NCBI GenBank assembly: GCA_934157235.1
Contig: CAKPHH010000003.1
Coordinates: 1 to 64,000, forward strand
Source of the DNA: an uncultured Bacilli bacterium
Lineage (GTDB): Bacteria; Bacillota_I; Bacilli_A; RF39; UBA660
Reading direction: 5' to 3'
Length of the DNA: 64,000 nt
This document shows positions 1 through 7,206 of the stretch, piece after piece (position 1 is the first letter of the stretch; each line of letters starts with the position of its first letter). Under the pieces are notes generated by a model. That model had not been told where the DNA came from and ran no database searches. It worked only from the letters and a program-made list of their open reading frames with translations. Both the position numbers and the translations under genes were made by a program.

Positions 1-41
1 ATTATACCTAATACTGCAAATAATACATTTTTGTTTTTCAT
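1..41 (-). CDS. Start of an unidentified gene running off the left edge
   Basis: Only the first 13 codons are present, reading MKNKNVLFAVLGI on the minus strand. A strong GGAGGAATGGGT ribosome binding site sits directly before the ATG, which is why I call it a real start. The basic then hydrophobic N-terminus looks like the beginning of a signal peptide or membrane segment. It lies 30 bases downstream of the next gene, so it is probably co-transcribed. Function cannot be judged. Confidence 0.6.
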   Translation of the reverse strand, partial: MKNKNVLFAVLGI

Positions 42-71
42 ACCCATTCCTCCAATCATTTCAACAAATTA

Positions 72-533
72 CTATTTATAAATTTCAATAAATTTATTCA
101 AGTTTTCTTGATGATAATTTGCACCTTTAACCTTTTTAGCAGAGTTCATTACATATTTTGTGCCATCATTTAGAATAATGGTAATTTTTTTATATATAAA
201 ATCTTCATTTTTAATTTTTATTTTCTTAATCTCTTCTGGCTTTATATCAATATATCCATTAATATCAACTTGCATAACTCTATGGTCATCAAGTATAACG
301 GGTATCAAACAAATTTCATTTTCATTCTTATTAACAAAATATCCACTTATATTATTTTTTTGTTTAGCCATCTCAATTAGTCCTCCAACTGCTCCAAGAG
401 CTATTGGTATTGCTGATTGAGGTTTGAAGGTGCCAAAGCAATAATTATATTCATTTCCCAAACGATTGATTTTTTTAAATAAATTTTCTACATTTTCAAG
501 CACCATATACTTTTCATTATTGTATTCTTCCAT
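72..533 (-). CDS. Hypothetical protein, 153 aa
   Basis: I do not recognise the family. The start is supported by AAAGGAGAGTC before the ATG and an extended -10 (TGATATAAT) further upstream. Residues 40-58 are a short glycine/alanine-rich hydrophobic stretch (IPIALGAVGG). The C-terminal half alternates hydrophobic and charged residues and includes LNDGTKYVMNSAKK, in the style of small beta-rich PH-like domains that recur in gut Bacillota, but this resemblance is only inferred. No catalytic motif, clear signal peptide or long membrane segment is visible. Confidence 0.7.
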   Translation of the reverse strand: MEEYNNEKYMVLENVENLFKKINRLGNEYNYCFGTFKPQSAIPIALGAVGGLIEMAKQKNNISGYFVNKNENEICLIPVILDDHRVMQVDINGYIDIKPEEIKKIKIKNEDFIYKKITIILNDGTKYVMNSAKKVKGANYHQENLNKFIEIYK

Positions 534-613
534 ATTTTTGACTCTCCTTTACAAATTACTGCTTGTCTTTCGGTTTTTATTATATCATTTTATTTTCTTA
601 AAATATTAAAATG

Positions 614-644
614 TTGGTTAATTTTACTAAAATCATGTTATACT
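614..644 (+). promoter_or_regulatory. Candidate plus-strand promoter
   Basis: TTGGTT at 614-619 and an extended -10, TGtTATACT, ending at 644. The spacing is 19, somewhat long, but the extended -10 compensates. It points into a stretch with no plus-strand gene that ends at an intrinsic terminator at 732-757. Confidence 0.45.
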
Positions 645-650
645 AGTTTT

Positions 651-757
651 AGTTAGTAGTTATTACTACCTATAATTTATTGCTTATAATGGTTGCTTTA
701 CCAGAACCATAAGGGCTCCATAAAAATACTAAAGCCTTACAAATCAAGGCTTTTTTT
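651..757 (+). ncRNA. Candidate small RNA of about 105 nt
   Basis: The segment between the plus-strand promoter at 614-644 and the terminator at 732-757 contains no credible ORF. It has a small internal hairpin (GGTT/AACC near 690-710). It ends with the stem AAGCCTT / AAGGCTT followed by seven T. It is antisense to the 3' end of the broken zinc-ribbon gene on the minus strand. I do not recognise it as 6S, SRP RNA or a known riboswitch. It is an inferred transcript only. Confidence 0.3.
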
Positions 758-1052
758 GTTTGTTTAATCTCCTCTTCAACTTTTGCATCTTGTCCTTCTT
801 TATTTTTTGACTGAACTTTTTCCTTTTTGCGTTTAGCACCACAGGATTGACAAAATAAATCGTCTTGGTCCATTTCAGCCCCACATTTAGTACAAAATAA
901 TATATCTTTATCTTCTTTTATATTTTTATCCGATTTTTCTTTACCAAATGTTTCCTTCAAATTTCTTTTAATCTCTTTATAACTTTCCAAGTTTTTATCC
1001 AAAGATTTATCTATATCACCTATTATTTTATTAAAAGTACTTTTTTACCCAT
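670..1052 (-). pseudogene. Zinc-ribbon protein with a frameshifted start
   Basis: The readable frame encodes a zinc ribbon with two CxxC knuckles, FCTKCGAEM and FCQSCGAKR, as in small zinc-ribbon proteins of Bacillota; binding partner unknown. The credible start is the ATG at 1052, which has AGGAGATATAAG before it, but that frame stops after nine codons. Adding one A to the run of six at 1041-1046 gives MGKKSTFNKIIGDIDKSLDK running without a break into the zinc-ribbon frame. A TTG at 1002 could start the downstream part, but it has no good ribosome binding site. The C-terminal tail (LWSPYGSGKATI) looks foreign to the family and overlaps the plus-strand candidate RNA. The break may be a real mutation, a slipping A-run or a sequencing error. 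Confidence 0.65.
732..757 (+). terminator. Intrinsic terminator
   Basis: A 7-bp stem AAGCCTT / AAGGCTT with loop ACAAATC is followed by TTTTTTT in the plus direction. It lies inside the minus-strand zinc-ribbon ORF. Confidence 0.5.
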
Positions 1053-1226
1053 CTTATATCTCCTATCAAAAATATCTATATTGAACAAGTTACTATCAAT
1101 AGTTGTTTCTTTAGCATAATTATAGCACGTTTAATGTTGAGCATAAATATTGCAAATTAAAAATTTTGATTTCTTTTATATGAAAAGGTGGCATGGACTT
1201 ATTCATTGCTATATATTGAAAATAAA

Positions 1227-1287
1227 AAAAGTCTAGTACTGTTATTTTCATTGAAAACTTGTTTCAACAAAATGTACTAAGACTTTT
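1227..1287 (-). terminator. Intrinsic terminator of the 1315-2552 operon
   Basis: On the minus strand AAAAGTCTTAGTAC pairs with GTACTAGACTTTT around an inner TTGAAA/TTTCAA hairpin, then a T run. It ends the two-gene operon. The rest of 1053-1314 holds nothing else I can support. Confidence 0.6.
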
Positions 1288-1314
1288 AATTATGAATTTA
1301 TTATTTTTATAAAT

Positions 1315-1581
1315 TTACCGTTTTATATTAATTTTATCTGCTAATAATATTAACTGTTTTTGAATTTCAAAAATATCTTCATAAATAAATGAAAGAAATT
1401 CATCTTCTGTCATATTTGAACCTGATTCATAATTTTTAACTTCAAAATTTGAAACTAAACCATATCTGTTTTGAATGCTTTTTAGTATTCCTTCCATTAC
1501 TAATAATTCATTACTAAGCTTATTTCTTTTATCATCTAAGTCTAAATTGTCATAGGCTTCTTTTAATTTTAAACTTATCAT
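1315..1581 (-). CDS. Hypothetical helical protein, 88 aa
   Basis: A small, charged, probably all-helical protein that I do not recognise. It starts with MISLKLKEAYDNLDLDDKRN and has no Cys, membrane segment or signal peptide. Its ATG overlaps the stop of the upstream 324-aa gene in an ATGA arrangement, so the two are translationally coupled and probably work together. Heptad-like spacing of Leu and Ile suggests a coiled coil, consistent with a small partner of the upstream protein. Confidence 0.75.
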   Translation of the reverse strand: MISLKLKEAYDNLDLDDKRNKLSNELLVMEGILKSIQNRYGLVSNFEVKNYESGSNMTEDEFLSFIYEDIFEIQKQLILLADKINIKR

Positions 1582-2552
1582 TTACTCACTCTCATTGAAG
1601 CAGTATCTACTTGTCCCTTATTTTCTGTATTTGAAAGCATACTATCCATTTCATTTTGTGAACGTGAATAAGCTAAAGTACTTCTTATTTCTTCTTGTCT
1701 TGCGGAATCGAATTGTTTTTCTGCAGCTTCTTTTCTTTGACGATATCTTTGATATGGTGTTAATTCATTTTCCCTATATATTAAAACTCGATGCCAATTT
1801 ACATCTTTATTTTTTAGATCATCATACATTAATGGGATTGCGGCAATCATTACTCCTTCTCTTTCAAATGCTTTTCCATAATCTTCACCTAAATTTCTTG
1901 GTATAGGCATAGTAAAAGTCACATCAAATTGTCTTTGTACTCGTGCCATTTCATCTAGTGTATCATAACCAATCGTTTCTATACCACTTTCGTTATCTGC
2001 ACCATTAAAGTTCCATCCTTGTTCTTTTAAGGTATATAGATATCTTTCATAAAGACCAACTAACTTTTCAATTTTTTGTTTTTGATTATTAATACCTTCT
2101 TTATCTACTCCATCCATACCTTTTAATTCATGAACTGCTCCAGAAATTTTTCCGACTAGATTAGATGTAAAATCTCTCATTATTCGATTAGATTGCATAC
2201 TTCTAGCCACAGCAGTTTCAAATTGTTCTTCATCAGTTATAGTTAAACTTTCATCCAAAGCATCAAAATATTTTTCATGAGGTAAATCCTCTTTTCTTTT
2301 TTCAGCAACAGTTGCTTCTAAAGCATTTCTACTTTCTTCATCCATGTTTTCTACTGAACCATAATGTTGGTACGTTGGTTTGACTTCAGATCTACTGGCC
2401 TTTACTTGTGCTTCCCGAACTCTTATATCATTCTCACTCATGTCTTCTACTGGACCATAATGTTGGTACGTTGGTTGTATTTCAGGCCTTCTGTCTTTTA
2501 TTTGTTCTTCCATATTTTTTCTATCCTCGGCACTTAAATTGGCTATACTCAT
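1578..2552 (-). CDS. Repeat-containing hypothetical protein, 324 aa
   Basis: Family not recognised. The start is well supported by AGGAGGTAATAAG. Residues 7-102 consist of three units of 32 residues. The first two share the core PTYQHYGxVExM with spacing of exactly 32 (Pro27 and Pro59). The third is degenerate, with PHEKYF at Pro91. Each unit begins with an acidic, probably helical segment of the SxEDRxxMEEQ kind. The rest is charged and helical, with a region around residues 210-260 (TFTMPIPRNLGEDYGKAFEREG) that may be a folded domain. No membrane segment is seen. It is the first gene of a two-gene operon with the 88-aa protein. A structural or scaffold role is possible, but I cannot assign a function. 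Confidence 0.7.
   Translation of the reverse strand: MSIANLSAEDRKNMEEQIKDRRPEIQPTYQHYGPVEDMSENDIRVREAQVKASRSEVKPTYQHYGSVENMDEESRNALEATVAEKRKEDLPHEKYFDALDESLTITDEEQFETAVARSMQSNRIMRDFTSNLVGKISGAVHELKGMDGVDKEGINNQKQKIEKLVGLYERYLYTLKEQGWNFNGADNESGIETIGYDTLDEMARVQRQFDVTFTMPIPRNLGEDYGKAFEREGVMIAAIPLMYDDLKNKDVNWHRVLIYRENELTPYQRYRQRKEAAEKQFDSARQEEIRSTLAYSRSQNEMDSMLSNTENKGQVDTASMRVSK
2247..2534 (-). repeat. Three tandem 96-bp coding repeats
   Basis: These units encode residues 7-102 of the 324-aa protein. Units one and two share the 19-bp string ACCATAATGTTGGTACGTT on the plus strand, near 2359 and 2455. Unit three is diverged. Near-identity of the core at DNA level suggests recent duplication or gene conversion. 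Confidence 0.65.
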
Positions 2553-2667
2553 TCTTATTACCTCCTAATATGGTTATAGTTTATCATAGTTTTAGCGATT
2601 TTTCTTATTTATTAATAGACTTTACATAAAATTGGCTTAATTTATATTAAACAGCAGTTAGTATAAC

Positions 2668-2702
2668 TAAAAAAGATTAGCTATATTTCAAACTAATCTT
2701 GT
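2668..2702 (-). terminator. Intrinsic terminator after the HTH gene
   Basis: On the minus strand AAGATTAG pairs with CTAATCTT around a 12-nt loop and runs into six T. It lies just after the stop of the 2705-3925 gene. Confidence 0.6.
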
Positions 2703-2704
2703 TA

Positions 2705-3925
2705 TTAATTATCATAATCTGGTTTAGCACACTGTTTTAAATCTACATTTATTGAATCTGTAAATTCTTTTAAATATTTATTATTACTATCGGTAATAAA
2801 TTCATGCCCTTTTCCTGAACGAATAATATATTCTGGAATGTTATCATTAGTATATTGATAAAGATTAGCATCTATACTATGTCTTATGATTTCAATAATA
2901 TCAAATTCATATTTGCCTTCAATTGAATCAGTGTATTGCAGCATTAGATTACATGTTTGTCCTATTTTACAGGCTTTATACTTAGTATATAGAGAATATT
3001 TATTGTTTTTAAAGACATTTAATTCTATGGGAATATTACATTTGCCCTTTTTATATTCAATTGAAAATACCAGATTATCATAAACTAAATCATCTATGGT
3101 TATTTTACTCATATCTAAATTCAAATAATTGTAATATATATTTTTCTTATTTTCGACTTCATTAAATAATTTGTTAACATTCTTTTCTTTATCGAAATGA
3201 AGAACTTGATATCCGATGATACTAGGAAACATTTTTTTAATTGAAGATGTATATTCATTTCCATCTTTAGGAAAGACTATATCTTGTAGATTGTTGTCTT
3301 TAAAGATTGCTTTTAATGGTATTGAGTTACTGGTGGAAAGTGCTAAGGCTCCACCATTTTCTGCACTTTCTATATAATAACTGGAATTGTAGATCCACAT
3401 ATATACGTATTTATAACGTTTTTCTTTTTCTATTCCAAAACCATAGTAACTATAAAAGACATTAAAATCTTCATATTTTGAATCTGGATTTTCAACAAAT
3501 TCTTTTTTCTTCAGAAAACTTATTACTTCATCATATAAATAGTCAGAATCGTTTACTAAATTAATTTTTGCTTTTAAATTATAAAATATTAAGAAACTAA
3601 TAATTATAAAGGAAATAATTGAAAGTATGACAAATAATCTTTTTGATTTTTTCTTTACTTTTTCCCTTTCTTTTATAGAAGTTATAAGGGCTTTTTCTTT
3701 GGCTGATTCACTACTATCTTTTTCACCATTAATTAACTCTTCAATACTTATATTCAATTCATTGCATAGTTTTTTATATAGAGAAACATCAGGGAAACTT
3801 ATACCTCTTTCCCATTTACTTACGGCATTTATACTTACACCCATCTTTTCAGCAAGTTGTTCTTGAGTCATATTTTTCTCTTTTCTTAACTTAGCAATAA
3901 ATTTACCGATTTTTTCTTGATTCAT
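2705..3925 (-). CDS. Membrane-anchored XRE-family HTH regulator
   Basis: Residues 5-60 form a Cro/C1-type helix-turn-helix, with TQEQLAEKMGVSINAVSKWE as turn and recognition helix and the usual PDVSLYKKLC helix after it. A basic linker (residues 85-95, KVKKKSKR) leads to one membrane segment at about 97-117. The remaining ~290 residues lie outside and are rich in Tyr, Asn and Lys, with no recognised domain. The layout matches a one-component sensor that binds DNA inside and senses something outside. The gene starts after AAGGAGTGAAAAA and is followed by a terminator. A TTTGCAAG palindrome upstream may be its own operator. A smaller protein of the same layout is at 35539-36243. The signal is unknown. 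Confidence 0.8.
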   Translation of the reverse strand: MNQEKIGKFIAKLRKEKNMTQEQLAEKMGVSINAVSKWERGISFPDVSLYKKLCNELNISIEELINGEKDSSESAKEKALITSIKEREKVKKKSKRLFVILSIISFIIISFLIFYNLKAKINLVNDSDYLYDEVISFLKKKEFVENPDSKYEDFNVFYSYYGFGIEKEKRYKYVYMWIYNSSYYIESAENGGALALSTSNSIPLKAIFKDNNLQDIVFPKDGNEYTSSIKKMFPSIIGYQVLHFDKEKNVNKLFNEVENKKNIYYNYLNLDMSKITIDDLVYDNLVFSIEYKKGKCNIPIELNVFKNNKYSLYTKYKACKIGQTCNLMLQYTDSIEGKYEFDIIEIIRHSIDANLYQYTNDNIPEYIIRSGKGHEFITDSNNKYLKEFTDSINVDLKQCAKPDYDN

Positions 3926-3997
3926 TTTTTCACTCCTTAAGAGGATATTACCATTTTAAGTAAATTATTAACACATACCATTGGTTTAATTTGTGTT

Positions 3998-4018
3998 TTT
4001 GCAAGAACTCCTTGCAAA
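3998..4018. promoter_or_regulatory. Palindrome, candidate operator
   Basis: TTTGCAAG and CTTGCAAA are perfect inverted repeats around AACTC. The site lies between the divergent HTH regulator and Nudix gene, about 75 bases from the HTH start. It could be the HTH protein's operator. This is inference from position and symmetry only. Confidence 0.35.
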
Positions 4019-4143
4019 TATTCTTCACAACATAATTATACTACGAATATTAATTTTTTCCTGTTTTTTGATTGAGAAAATGGAAAGTTTAAATAATAAA
4101 TAAATTATGATAAAATTATGTTTAGCAAATGTAGGAGGGACTT

Positions 4144-4659
4144 ATGGAATTAATTCAAATAGTAGATGAAAATGGTAATTTTACTGGAACAATTATGGAT
4201 AAAGAAGAAGCGCATGATAAAAATCTTTTACATAATGAGGTAGCTGTATTTATTATAAATAATAATAAACAAGTTTTGCTTCAAAAAAGAAGTGCTAATA
4301 AAAGATTTAATCCTAATAAATGGGCTTTATGTGCCGGACATGTTGATGCGAATGAGAGTTTAGAAAATGCCGCATTGAGAGAGTTAAAAGAAGAAGTTGG
4401 ACTTGAGATACCATTAGAAGAACTTCATCCTATCGCTGAAAGAGAATTCACACTTGGAGATTCCAATTCTCATATAACTTATTTTTTCTATACGAAATCT
4501 AATAAGTCTGAAGCTGATTTTATAATTCAAAAAGAAGAACTTTCAGAAGTAAAATGGTTTGATCTTGATGAAGTAATTAATATGATAAAAGAAGAAGATA
4601 AAACTATCGTATTTAAGAAAAATAGATTATATATTTTTGAAGCATTGAAAGAAATATAG
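4144..4659 (+). CDS. Nudix hydrolase
   Basis: A complete Nudix box runs from Gly-His-Val-Asp at about residue 66 through RELKEEVGL, matching Gx5Ex7REUxEExGU. The first Glu and the RELKEE acidic residues would bind the metal. The N-terminus (IVDENGNFTGTIMDKEEAH) matches the subgroup near isopentenyl-diphosphate isomerase and YfcD-type Nudix enzymes, but the IDI active-site cysteine block is not evident, so I stop at the family. It would hydrolyse a nucleoside diphosphate linked to another moiety; substrate unknown. Start supported by GTAGGAGGGACTT. It is one of few plus-strand genes and stands alone, ending at the shared terminator at 4764-4795. Confidence 0.85.
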   Translation: MELIQIVDENGNFTGTIMDKEEAHDKNLLHNEVAVFIINNNKQVLLQKRSANKRFNPNKWALCAGHVDANESLENAALRELKEEVGLEIPLEELHPIAEREFTLGDSNSHITYFFYTKSNKSEADFIIQKEELSEVKWFDLDEVINMIKEEDKTIVFKKNRLYIFEALKEI

Positions 4660-4763
4660 AGAAAGAGATAATAATTTAGAATAAAAATGGCTTAATTAAT
4701 TTTATTGCATGATTTTTAGAAACAAGTACTAATAATTATATAAGTAAAAACTCATTCAAAAAA

Positions 4764-4795
4764 GGCTACGATATTTATAGTTATCGTAGTCTTTT
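4764..4795. terminator. Bidirectional terminator between convergent genes
   Basis: CTACGATA pairs with TATCGTAG around a short loop, with A-rich and T-rich flanks (AAAAAA before, CTTTT after). It serves the plus-strand Nudix gene and probably the minus-strand SDR gene. Confidence 0.6.
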
Positions 4796-4873
4796 ATATA
4801 TTTGCTACATTTTATGATTAGTAGTAAGTCTAAAAATAGACATTTCAGGTAGTGTTTTTAGTAGTTTTATTAA

Positions 4874-5599
4874 TTAAAATCTTCCCCCATTAATCCAAAT
4901 GTTTTCTCCTGTTATAAAATTAGAATCATCTGATAGGAGGAATAAACAAAGTTTAGCAGTATCTTCTGGAGTGGCAAATCTTCCTAGTGGAGTTTCACTT
5001 AATTTTTGATCTATTTCTTCTTGTTTCCACCCTCTTAGAGACAAAGGTGTTGGAGTGAACGCAGGACAGATACAATTAGCACTAATTTTTTTATCTGCAA
5101 ATTCTAGGGCTGTTGCTTTAGTAAAGTTGATAATTCCAGCAGCGGCAGAACAATATGCAGGTGATTCTGTACAAGGTACTACTCCTAAATGAGAAGATAT
5201 ATTTACTATACTTCCACCTTCATTCATAATTTTATAACTATGCTTAGTACAAATAACTTTTCCAAGAAAATTTATATCTAAAACTTTTTTGAAATCATCA
5301 ATATTAAAATCTTTAATTAAATTATCTATAAAAGTACCAGCATTATTTACAAGATAGTCTAGGTTACCAAATTTTTCTTGGACTTGATTCATCATACTAA
5401 TAACTTCTTCTTCCTTACTAACATCACATTTTAAAACTAAAAGATCCTCACTATTAATTTCTTGTTCTAATGTTTTGGCATTTTCTTCATTATTACTGTA
5501 ACAAGTTATTACTTTGCAACCTTTTTCAATTAATTACTTTACTATTTCTTTTCCAATACCAGATGTTCCTCCGGTAACTAATGCTACTTTATTATTCAT
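4874..5599 (-). pseudogene. Short-chain dehydrogenase/reductase with an internal stop
   Basis: The frame from the ATG at 5599 reads a classic FabG-like SDR. It has a cofactor-binding motif TGGTSGIGK at residues 9-17, NNAG, a catalytic Ser in VNISSHLG, and YCSAAAG where YxxxK is expected, so the catalytic Lys is replaced by Ala. It ends with the usual TGENIWINGGRF. An in-frame TAA at 5534-5536 replaces codon 22 in KEIVK*LIEKG and separates the Rossmann start from the rest; everything after it is open. Without the stop the length would be about 241 aa, normal for the family. A downstream Met at 5395 could start a fragment lacking the NAD(P) motif, which should be inactive. Confidence 0.75.
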
Positions 5600-5600
5600 T

Positions 5601-5717
5601 TTATTGATTTCTTTCTTTTAAGATATTTAAAACTTTATTTTCAACTTTATCATATTTATTCTCATAGATATTTTCTAGCGAAGTATCTTTGTTTATTTTT
5701 GCTAATGTTTCAAATAT
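5601..5717 (-). pseudogene. 38-codon remnant between peptidase and SDR
   Basis: After the peptidase stop at 5718-5720 the same frame stays open for 38 codons (IFETLAKINKDTSLENIYE and on, ending KERNQ). It stops one base before the SDR ATG. It has no start codon or ribosome binding site of its own. It could be a C-terminal extension of the peptidase cut off by a new TAA, or the tail of a lost gene. The tight junction with the SDR start suggests it was once translated. Confidence 0.4.
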
Positions 5718-6443
5718 TTAACGTAATTTTACCTTTTTGTTATCGCCTATTTCGTGTTTTTCCATTATACCATCTTTGAATGTAAAATACGGTCTGGTTC
5801 CTAAAAACTCAATACTATTATTATCAACGTAGATAGCATCTTCTTCAGGTATAGCGATAACTTCCCCTACTGTTTTAGAAAAATTAATAATTGAATTTGT
5901 AAACATATTTAATCTTTCTTCATTTTCTGTATCTGTTAGAGCGGATTTTTTATTAGTATAATGTGGAAAAATAGATATTCCTGATAATACATCAAAACCT
6001 AACGTATCTGTTAAATTAACATCATTTGGATCCATACTTGAAATTATATTTATATCATAACCAAATATTACAGCACCAGCACTACCACCTATTACGATAC
6101 CATTATTGTTTAGATAGTTCTTGATATTACTAAAGGCTGATGTTTCTTTTAAACCTAATAATAATTTATAAGTATTACCACCACCAATGAATAAAGCTGT
6201 ATACTTTTCTAAATTTTTAGAAGCAAGTTCTTCAAAAGTTCTAACCATTTCAATACAAGGGGTATCCACTTCTGATAATTCTTCAGTTATCCAGTCAAAA
6301 CAACTGTCATATGGGTGTTCTTTTTCATCCATTGCTAAAGGAATATATAATATAGGTTTGGTATGATCTATTATTTCATTTAATTTTTGATTGGCTTTAG
6401 TATTTTGTTCTCCTGATCCTCCACCACAAAGTATTAATCTCAT
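5718..6443 (-). CDS. Peptidase E-like (S51 family) type 1 glutamine amidotransferase-fold protein
   Basis: It has the S51/peptidase E layout: an N-terminal LILCGGGSGEQN glycine turn, FIGGGNTYKLL at about residue 87, and the nucleophile elbow GGSAGAVIFG at about residue 119, where Ser is the expected nucleophile. Further on are SIFPHY with a conserved His and AIPEEDAIYVDNN. Known members cleave Asp-X dipeptides (PepE) or cyanophycin fragments; the substrate here is not known. At 241 aa it is in the usual range. Start supported by AAGGAGAAAATTTT. It sits upstream of the broken SDR, and an open tail follows its stop. Confidence 0.8.
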   Translation of the reverse strand: MRLILCGGGSGEQNTKANQKLNEIIDHTKPILYIPLAMDEKEHPYDSCFDWITEELSEVDTPCIEMVRTFEELASKNLEKYTALFIGGGNTYKLLLGLKETSAFSNIKNYLNNNGIVIGGSAGAVIFGYDINIISSMDPNDVNLTDTLGFDVLSGISIFPHYTNKKSALTDTENEERLNMFTNSIINFSKTVGEVIAIPEEDAIYVDNNSIEFLGTRPYFTFKDGIMEKHEIGDNKKVKLR

Positions 6444-6582
6444 AAAATTTTCTCCTTACTTTTTCAAATTTTAAATCTACTATAAAATTTTTTTATAATT
6501 AGTTAAATATGCGTAGATTTTTTTATCAATATTTTAAATTATTTTTTATATCATTGAAACTATATAGAAATTCCTGTATAAA

Positions 6583-6967
6583 TCAATTTAGCATGTATCT
6601 TGTTTTATTTTCTTTCATTCCTAAAGATTTATATAAATTATTAACTGGCATTCCGTACCAACATTCTAATTCAATCCTATAATTTAATTTTCTCAACGAT
6701 TCAATTACTTTTTTGCCGATTCCTTTTCCCCTAAATCTTTCTTTAATATAAAGTTTTTTAATATACAATATTTCTTTTTTGTCAATGATAGACTCAGTAA
6801 TTTGATATTCCATTATTCCTACTGTTTCATTATCTAATTGAATAAGAAACTGAAAATAATCCTAACTTTTGGGCGTATTGTTGATGATATCTAATAAGTT
6901 CAACCTTGTACTTTCCAAATACTTCTATGTCCTTATCACTATTATCTTTTTTTAATGCAACATTCAT
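6583..6967 (-). pseudogene. GNAT acetyltransferase, frameshifted
   Basis: The C-terminal part, 6583-6813, has the acetyl-CoA loop RFRGKGIGKKVIESL followed by NNLYKSLGMKEN, the GNAT fold core. The proper start is the ATG at 6967, preceded by AGAGGTGATAGT. That frame reads MNVALKKDNSDKDIEVFGKY through YAQKLG and then leaves frame. The continuation DYFQFLIQLDNETVGIMEYQ joins in another frame near 6860-6870, within TTAGGATTATTTTCAG. One extra base or two missing bases explain it. Rejoined, the protein is about 128 aa, typical of a small GNAT. Substrate unknown. The stretch 6968-7206 upstream of it holds nothing else I can support. Confidence 0.7.
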
Positions 6968-7206
6968 ACTATCACCTCTTATAATTTTATCATACTTTAA
7001 ATATTAATGCTTTTTTAGTTTAAAATACTTAATTTTAATTTTTATTTAATTTTTCATAAATATACTTTCTAGTGAAATATTTAGTTTGACATTTATTTTG
7101 AAGGGATAAATGTTATGTATGATTATAAATTTCAAAGAATATAAGAAAAATATTTATATAATAACTTTGAGGTTAGAGTCAGATACTATCTTTAGTAAAC
7201 ACTGAT

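Noticed and set aside
1190..1225. Eight-codon ORF after AAAAGGTGGC on the plus strand
   Set aside because: Too short, no promoter, no downstream gene on that strand.
4874..6443. Reassigned stop codon (TAA read as an amino acid)
   Set aside because: TAA terminates most of the intact genes in the window at positions expected from family length. Two extra TAAs are better explained as mutations or errors.
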